From contig NC_047063.1 of NCBI RefSeq assembly GCF_902459465.1, positions 4,092,001-4,156,000 of the forward strand: a DNA stretch of 64,000 nucleotides, in the 5' to 3' direction. A program made the translations under genes and the position numbers. Below the pieces are notes generated by a model, which ran no database searches, was not told the origin of the DNA, and saw nothing but the letters and a program-made list of their open reading frames with translations. Below are positions 59,866 through 64,000 of this stretch, one piece after another. The stretch is from Asterias rubens (Eukaryota; Echinodermata; Asteroidea; Forcipulatida; Asteriidae). Within the stretch, counting starts at the first letter, position 1, and each line of letters begins with the position of its first letter.

Positions 59866-62082
59866 TAATAATAATAATAATAATAAGACTTGTAATGCGC
59901 ACATATCCACCCTGCTGGGTGTTCAAGGCTAGGGCTTTGGCTTGAGGCTCTGTTTGATGCTGGAACATCGTTAAAAAAATACACTACTCCAAAATTGATG
60001 ATGGATCACAAGCTGACACAAACGCTATCTGTATCTGTTCGGTACTGCACACAAACTCCACTATCGGGATATCAATGGTGCAGGCACGTGGTGGCTAGTA
60101 GTGGGCCCCCGAATAAAGGTAGACATATGCATGTCATTTAATCTAGTCTTGAATGTGTCTATAGTAGGGAATTGGCGAACGTTTATTGGGAGAAGGTTCC
60201 ATTCGGCCATGGTTCTTGGTAAGAATGAGAATTTATAACGGTCTTTCTTTGTTGCGGGGTGAAGAAATGAGGTTGCGGAGGATTTCCTTGTTTGAATTCC
60301 TACTATGGCAGGTTGTGATTTATACCCGTCAGTCACCAGTCATGGATTTTATCATAGATCCCATCGCCAGATTTGAAAACTATTAAACTAAACACGAGTT
60401 CATTACAAGCTATGAGTAATATTTCTACCCGCAGTGTGAACCTTTACGCTATAGGAACATTTAAATTCTCGTCCTTAGTCTCGCTTTCTCCATATCTTTT
60501 TTTATACCTCCCTTGTGTGTATTTGAATTAAATTTGTGGAGAGAAATAAATTACTAATAATGACAATAAGCTGAACCCACCTGTTTCACAGTAGAATCCG
60601 GTGAATCCAGGACTGCATTGGCAATCATATGAACCATACTGATTAGCTAAGCAAATACCACCATTCTCACATGATGAACTGGAGCAAGGATCTGCATAAC
60701 AAATACACAACAAGAGTGAATCGATAGCAAACTCAACTGCTTATTTAAGTAAAAGTACACATTTATTTTTTGAAATCGTGCAATTGGTTTTTATCCAACA
60801 ATAATGTACATGTACACAATCAAACAGTAACTAACATCTGAAAATTTCAGTTCAAAAAGGTGGTCGCATTTTTTGAGGCATCGCCAAATAATCAGGAGTA
60901 ATGCTTCTCAGAATAAAATTTGTAGACATTAAAACTGTGATTTTTTTCACAAGCACATTACTTCAAGGTGAAATGTTTCTCAAAATGCTTTATACTATCA
61001 AATGCTCCTGTAGGGCTCTAACCAAAAGTTTTTATTGCCATTGATTTTTTTAAGAGTGATTCCTAAACGTGTAGGGTCATAGATTTGTCATTTTTGTAAA
61101 TTTGTAAAACAAACTTGCTGAGAAGCAATGCAGTTGTTGTTAGTATAAACTATTTTGAAAAAGGATTCCCTTTGTCAACATATGGCTTCTTTCCAGAGCG
61201 ACAATAGTAAGAAATGAATGCTTAACTCACAAGTAAACTATACCACTTATTTAAAGTCTTTTGCAGTTACGAGAGGTAAGCTTCCCCAAACTAATCTCTT
61301 CGATGGATTTTAAGGTGTATAACGTATACAGTGAATACCTTAATATAGATCCTACATAAACTCCATCACACATGTACCATCTGTGACAAGTAGCCTGCTC
61401 ATTGTTGCTTAGCAGCAAATTGTTAAGCAATACTCAGTTTACAGATGAACAACTCTATGTAATTGGGCCCTATACCAACTTCAAGCCGGTATCCTGCTCA
61501 TCTTGGCTAAGCCAAAACTTATTAAGCATTTTTTTCTTCTTGGCCGAAGCAGTTCTTTTGATATTGGTCACAGGTGACGACTTATCAAAGGTTAAAGTAT
61601 TTAGCTTCTTACCTGTTTCACACAGTAAGCCCTGGTATCCATTAATACAAAGACATTGTGGACTCACACCGTTGTCAGCAAGGGAACACTGCCCGCCGTT
61701 CATACACGGGTTGTTAGGAATACATGGATCAACTGCAAAATGTCAATTCAATCAATTTGTTAAATTACATTCAAAATTATTTTGCGACTTGTTTTACTCG
61801 TTTCTCAAAAACTACACAACCTTAGTTGGTATTATTTGACGGGAAGCTTTCCACTATCATTATCTTTAAACCCTGTAAGTTTAATATAAATCTGTGGACA
61901 TTTTGAAAAAATACCAGAATCCTTTAAATGACAATATAAAAAACAGCACATAGAAACAAGTAACTTACCCATGTCACATAAAACTCCATGGAATCCACCC
62001 ACGCAGGTACAAGAGAAACTGTTAAGATCTCCAGGTACGCAAACACCACCATTCTGACACGGGTTGTTAGTACAAGGATGAA
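57208..62082 (-). CDS. Multi-EGF protein gene, six EGF exons (partial gene)
   Basis: In transcript order the exons are 62082-61969, 61732-61613, 60691-60581, 59217-59098, 58297-58181 and 57327-57208. Each encodes one EGF-like domain with six cysteines, and each has entry and exit phase 1, so any number can be joined in frame. This is the classic arrangement of Notch, fibropellin and similar extracellular proteins. None shows the calcium-binding start (D-x-D/N-E). No signal peptide, membrane segment or stop exon is seen, so the gene extends upstream of 62.1 kb and downstream of 57.2 kb. The family cannot be fixed from EGF domains alone. Confidence 0.85.
57990..58150 (-). repeat. SINE fragment
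   Basis: Contains TAGTACCTTGTTAACCC, AAGGTGCTAC and CGCCTTGAGTACCTTGTTGG, related to the 21125-21525 SINE. Confidence 0.5.
58181..58297 (-). CDS. EGF exon e
   Basis: Acceptor GTTTGTTGCAG, donor GTCC/GTAAGT, 39 codons, phase 1-1. It encodes [14 protein letters not shown], then [22 protein letters not shown] fits the O-glucosylation consensus. Confidence 0.9.
58500..58890 (-). repeat. tRNA-derived SINEs, two heads
   Basis: Reversed, 58580-58505 reads GGGCTAAATAGCTCAGCGGT and then TTGGTTCAAATCCCGC, with clear A and B boxes. A second, more decayed head (GATAGTTCAGTTAGTAGAGG reversed) lies at 58890-58815. Confidence 0.65.
59098..59217 (-). CDS. EGF exon d
   Basis: The acceptor has a strong tract (CTTTTCTTTGCCATACAG); donor GTCG/GTAAGG; 40 codons, phase 1-1. 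It encodes [16 protein letters not shown], then [22 protein letters not shown] fits the O-glucosylation consensus C-x-S-x-P/A-C. It has no long open frame on its own strand and was found by phase and cysteine spacing. Confidence 0.85.
59828..59935 (+). repeat. AAT microsatellite plus repeat fragment
   Basis: About 55 bases of AAT triplets, then GACTTGTAATGCGCACATAT and CACCCTGCTGGGTGTTCAAG, the same unit as 14968-15085. Confidence 0.8.
60061..60336 (-). pseudogene. LINE ORF2 C-terminal relic
   Basis: A 91-codon open stretch on the - strand with [18 protein letters not shown] followed by [11 protein letters not shown]. This is the usual C-terminal motif of non-LTR retrotransposon ORF2 (a Y-S-F-F-P-R-T then W-N-x-L-P pattern). 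It lies in the intron between EGF exons c and d, on the same strand as the EGF gene. Confidence 0.75.
60581..60691 (-). CDS. EGF exon c
   Basis: Acceptor TTGTTATGCAG, donor ACAG/GTGGGT, 37 codons, phase 1-1. It encodes [14 protein letters not shown], then [16 protein letters not shown]. Confidence 0.9.
60860..61080. mobile_element. Probable family E-related MITE
   Basis: TTTCTCAAAATGCTTTATAC and AGTTTTTATTGCCATTGATT resemble reversed family E interior sequence. The ends are unclear. Confidence 0.35.
61613..61732 (-). CDS. EGF exon b
   Basis: Acceptor ATTTTGCAG, donor ACAG/GTAAGA, 40 codons, phase 1-1. It encodes [15 protein letters not shown], then [15 protein letters not shown]. Confidence 0.9.
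61969..62082 (-). CDS. EGF exon a
   Basis: Acceptor CATTCACAG, donor ATGG/GTAAGT, 38 codons, phase 1-1. It encodes [17 protein letters not shown], then [14 protein letters not shown]. Confidence 0.9.
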
Positions 62083-63818
62083 CTGTGAATGTGATAATAC
62101 AAAAATTAAGTTGCTTAAAGTCTTGGACAACAAGCTTGTGAAATAATGTGTTTTAGCTGCGTAGTGGAGGGTTTTGATTAGGGTCACTTTTTAACAATTT
62201 AACATTTTCAATATTTTCAGTCATACAAAGAGTACCAATGGGGAGTGGCTGGCAGGGTAGGGGACAAATGAGATGATTTAATTGCTGATAATAAAAACCC
62301 CAGTCAGGCATTGTGCTCTACCAGTTTAGGCTTCTAGTGGCAATACCCATGGACTGTGAGGGCAGTAAAGGTCGGTTCATACTCGCTGCCTTTTCACTGC
62401 GTACGCAGCCCGCAGACTCATTTTTTAAAGTCTGTGATACGTAAAAGAAGCGCAATGATCAATCGTTTTTCGCAAATGCGTATGTATTTTTTTAAATAAA
62501 AAAAAATTGGGACGTACACACTAATCGGATGCGTAGTCGGAGGAATTGAAATATTTTAACATTTTGTTGAATGTGTAGACGCAATTTTAGTGAACAATGG
62601 CAAGAACCCGTACAAAAAGATAAAAACTGTGCTTCTTTTTCCAAATCTGTGTAACACAAGCTTGAAAAAAATACCTAGAAGTAAAAAGGACAGTGATTTC
62701 ACGGAAGGAAATTGGGAAAATTTGCGATAAAGATTTGGACGGACGAGGACAAATCCTTGCACCGGACCAAAGTATGAACACAAGTTGAAGCATTCTTTTC
62801 CGCGCACAAAGCCAAACTTAATGCGTATTTATTTTTTATTTGTTTATGAAGTATGAACTTTAAATCCAAATTTGAAAAGTCGGGTGCGTGAACGCAGTCG
62901 CAGTGAGAATGAACCGGCCTCAACCCTATTTCAGCTCCAGTAGTAGGTGGCAATGTGTTCCTTGTGACAGTTGATTTGGATTGACAGCCTTATAATCAGT
63001 TAAGAGAAGGTCTCACCTTGAAGTGGCAGTCGGGCCTCGTGTTATGTGATATCTCATACAAAAAAATACATATATATAATGAGTAGGGTAGATGGCCTTA
63101 GCTTTCGATCCAAACCGAACCTTCTTCAGAGGCATAAACAAGTACAAGCAATTGTATATCCGTTTATAAAAAAAGAGAGGGGAAAGGGATTAAAGTCACC
63201 TGTAAGTGGTATTTTGTCAAAATAAAGCTTTTGTCACTAAAATGTGTTTTGATGAGTGGAATATGAATTAACAATTAACTAAGGTATAAAAAAAGTAGTT
63301 TCCATGGTATTTAGAAATTTGAAGAAAAAAAACGACCCAAGAGGGCGCTGTTCTTGACCTCAATCGGGGCACAATGAATCGCATGCAGCGCCAACACAAA
63401 ATAGTGGCGCAAGCTAAAAACATGCCCTCAAATAACAATACCTTATTTTAATCACGTCTCCAAGCACGACGGCTCAAAGACGTCGGACCAGACCACTTTG
63501 CAAACTGACCCCATCTTTAGTTGTTTTGCTGCTGGCCTGGTCGACATTGCCGCCGCGGATAAATGCAAGAAAAAAACTTTTCGAAACGTACCAACTCACT
63601 ACACTTGAATGTACTTGCACGTACGTGTGTTTGATGTTCGATCGAGGCAAAGTCTGCTTCGATTGACGTCACAAAAGGGGTAGGCGGAGTCACCCCCCAC
63701 ACAACATATTATTTTATTTTTTTTAACATATAAATCGTTAAAAACAATTACTCAACAAATTATTTTATATTTCAGAAACAAATGCTCTAACATGTCTAAT
63801 GTTTGAATATATTTCCAG
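62083..63818. other. Gene-free stretch upstream of the EGF exons
   Basis: No EGF exon is found here on the - strand, so the next upstream exon lies beyond the window or is not an EGF. A repeat motif reading GAAGAAGGTTCGGTTTGGAT on the - strand sits at 63090-63132 and matches 53050-53090. Confidence 0.4.
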
Positions 63819-63921
63819 GTGACTTTAAGAGAAGGATCCAGACAGAAGCGGGAAAATTACAGCCAATCAAAGTTTCTATTTCAGAAACAATTGGTGGCTA
63901 TGAACTAATAGGAGTAAAGTG
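63819..63921 (+). CDS. Possible exon of an unidentified gene
   Basis: An acceptor-like ATATTTCCAG and a donor-like AAGTG/GTGAGA bound 103 bases. Entered in phase 1, they read GDFKRRIQTEAGKLQPIKVS and then ISETIGGYELIGVKW, which looks protein-like. If not spliced at 63922 the frame stops at the TGA at 63923. The family is not recognised. Confidence 0.3.
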
Positions 63922-64000
63922 GTGAGATATATAAAAAACCAAACCATCTACTAAGGAGCGTTGTGGAGGTAACCGTCTTGAATACCAACCTAATTCACAC

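Overview
The window is eukaryotic, AT-rich and repeat-dense. It holds a long intron-rich gene on the + strand, a second multi-exon gene on the - strand, and about 36 kb of repeats between them. The overall style suggests an invertebrate deuterostome, most likely an echinoderm: many palindromic MITEs, tRNA-derived SINEs with (TTA)n tails, Penelope-like and L2-type retroelement relics, and one-domain-per-exon EGF genes. The taxon is inferred from this style and was not searched.

Region 1 (1-20.6 kb, + strand): a complete 20-coding-exon gene whose splice phases all agree, giving 1,459 codons plus a stop. The early exons match what I know of the KIAA1257/CFAP92 family (DUF4550 region), a cilia and flagella associated protein. 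Its introns are packed with MITEs, SINEs, an L2-type LINE relic, a hAT-like MITE nested in a SINE, and a Penelope remnant with a hammerhead-ribozyme-like core.

Region 2 (23.9-30.35 kb): a rearranged partial second copy of the same gene. Exons 8-12 and most of exon 13 are in direct orientation, then exons 15 and 14 are inverted. The joins are mosaic, and a 40-bp ATT microsatellite has grown to about 480 bp. Coding differences between the copies are mostly synonymous and the only coding indel is one in-frame codon. The copy therefore looks like sequence from a functional diverged allele (recent duplication, structural haplotype or false duplication in the assembly) rather than an old pseudogene.

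Region 3 (30.35-57 kb): no protein gene recognised apart from a dead retroelement. It holds degenerate GAGTATA repeats, palindromic MITEs (some nested), a 1.46-kb tandem triplication, an array of exon-like noncoding repeat units (41.7-47.8 kb) split by a Penelope-like element with decayed RT and GIY-YIG domains, a GC-rich segment, a tandem array of roughly 65-bp units, and a pyrimidine-rich satellite that runs into a 100-N gap at 52,486.

Region 4 (57.2-62.1 kb, - strand): six consecutive EGF-domain exons, each flanked by phase-1 introns, belonging to an extracellular multi-EGF protein (Notch/fibropellin-like) that extends past both ends of what is seen. A possible + strand exon of another gene lies near 63.8 kb.
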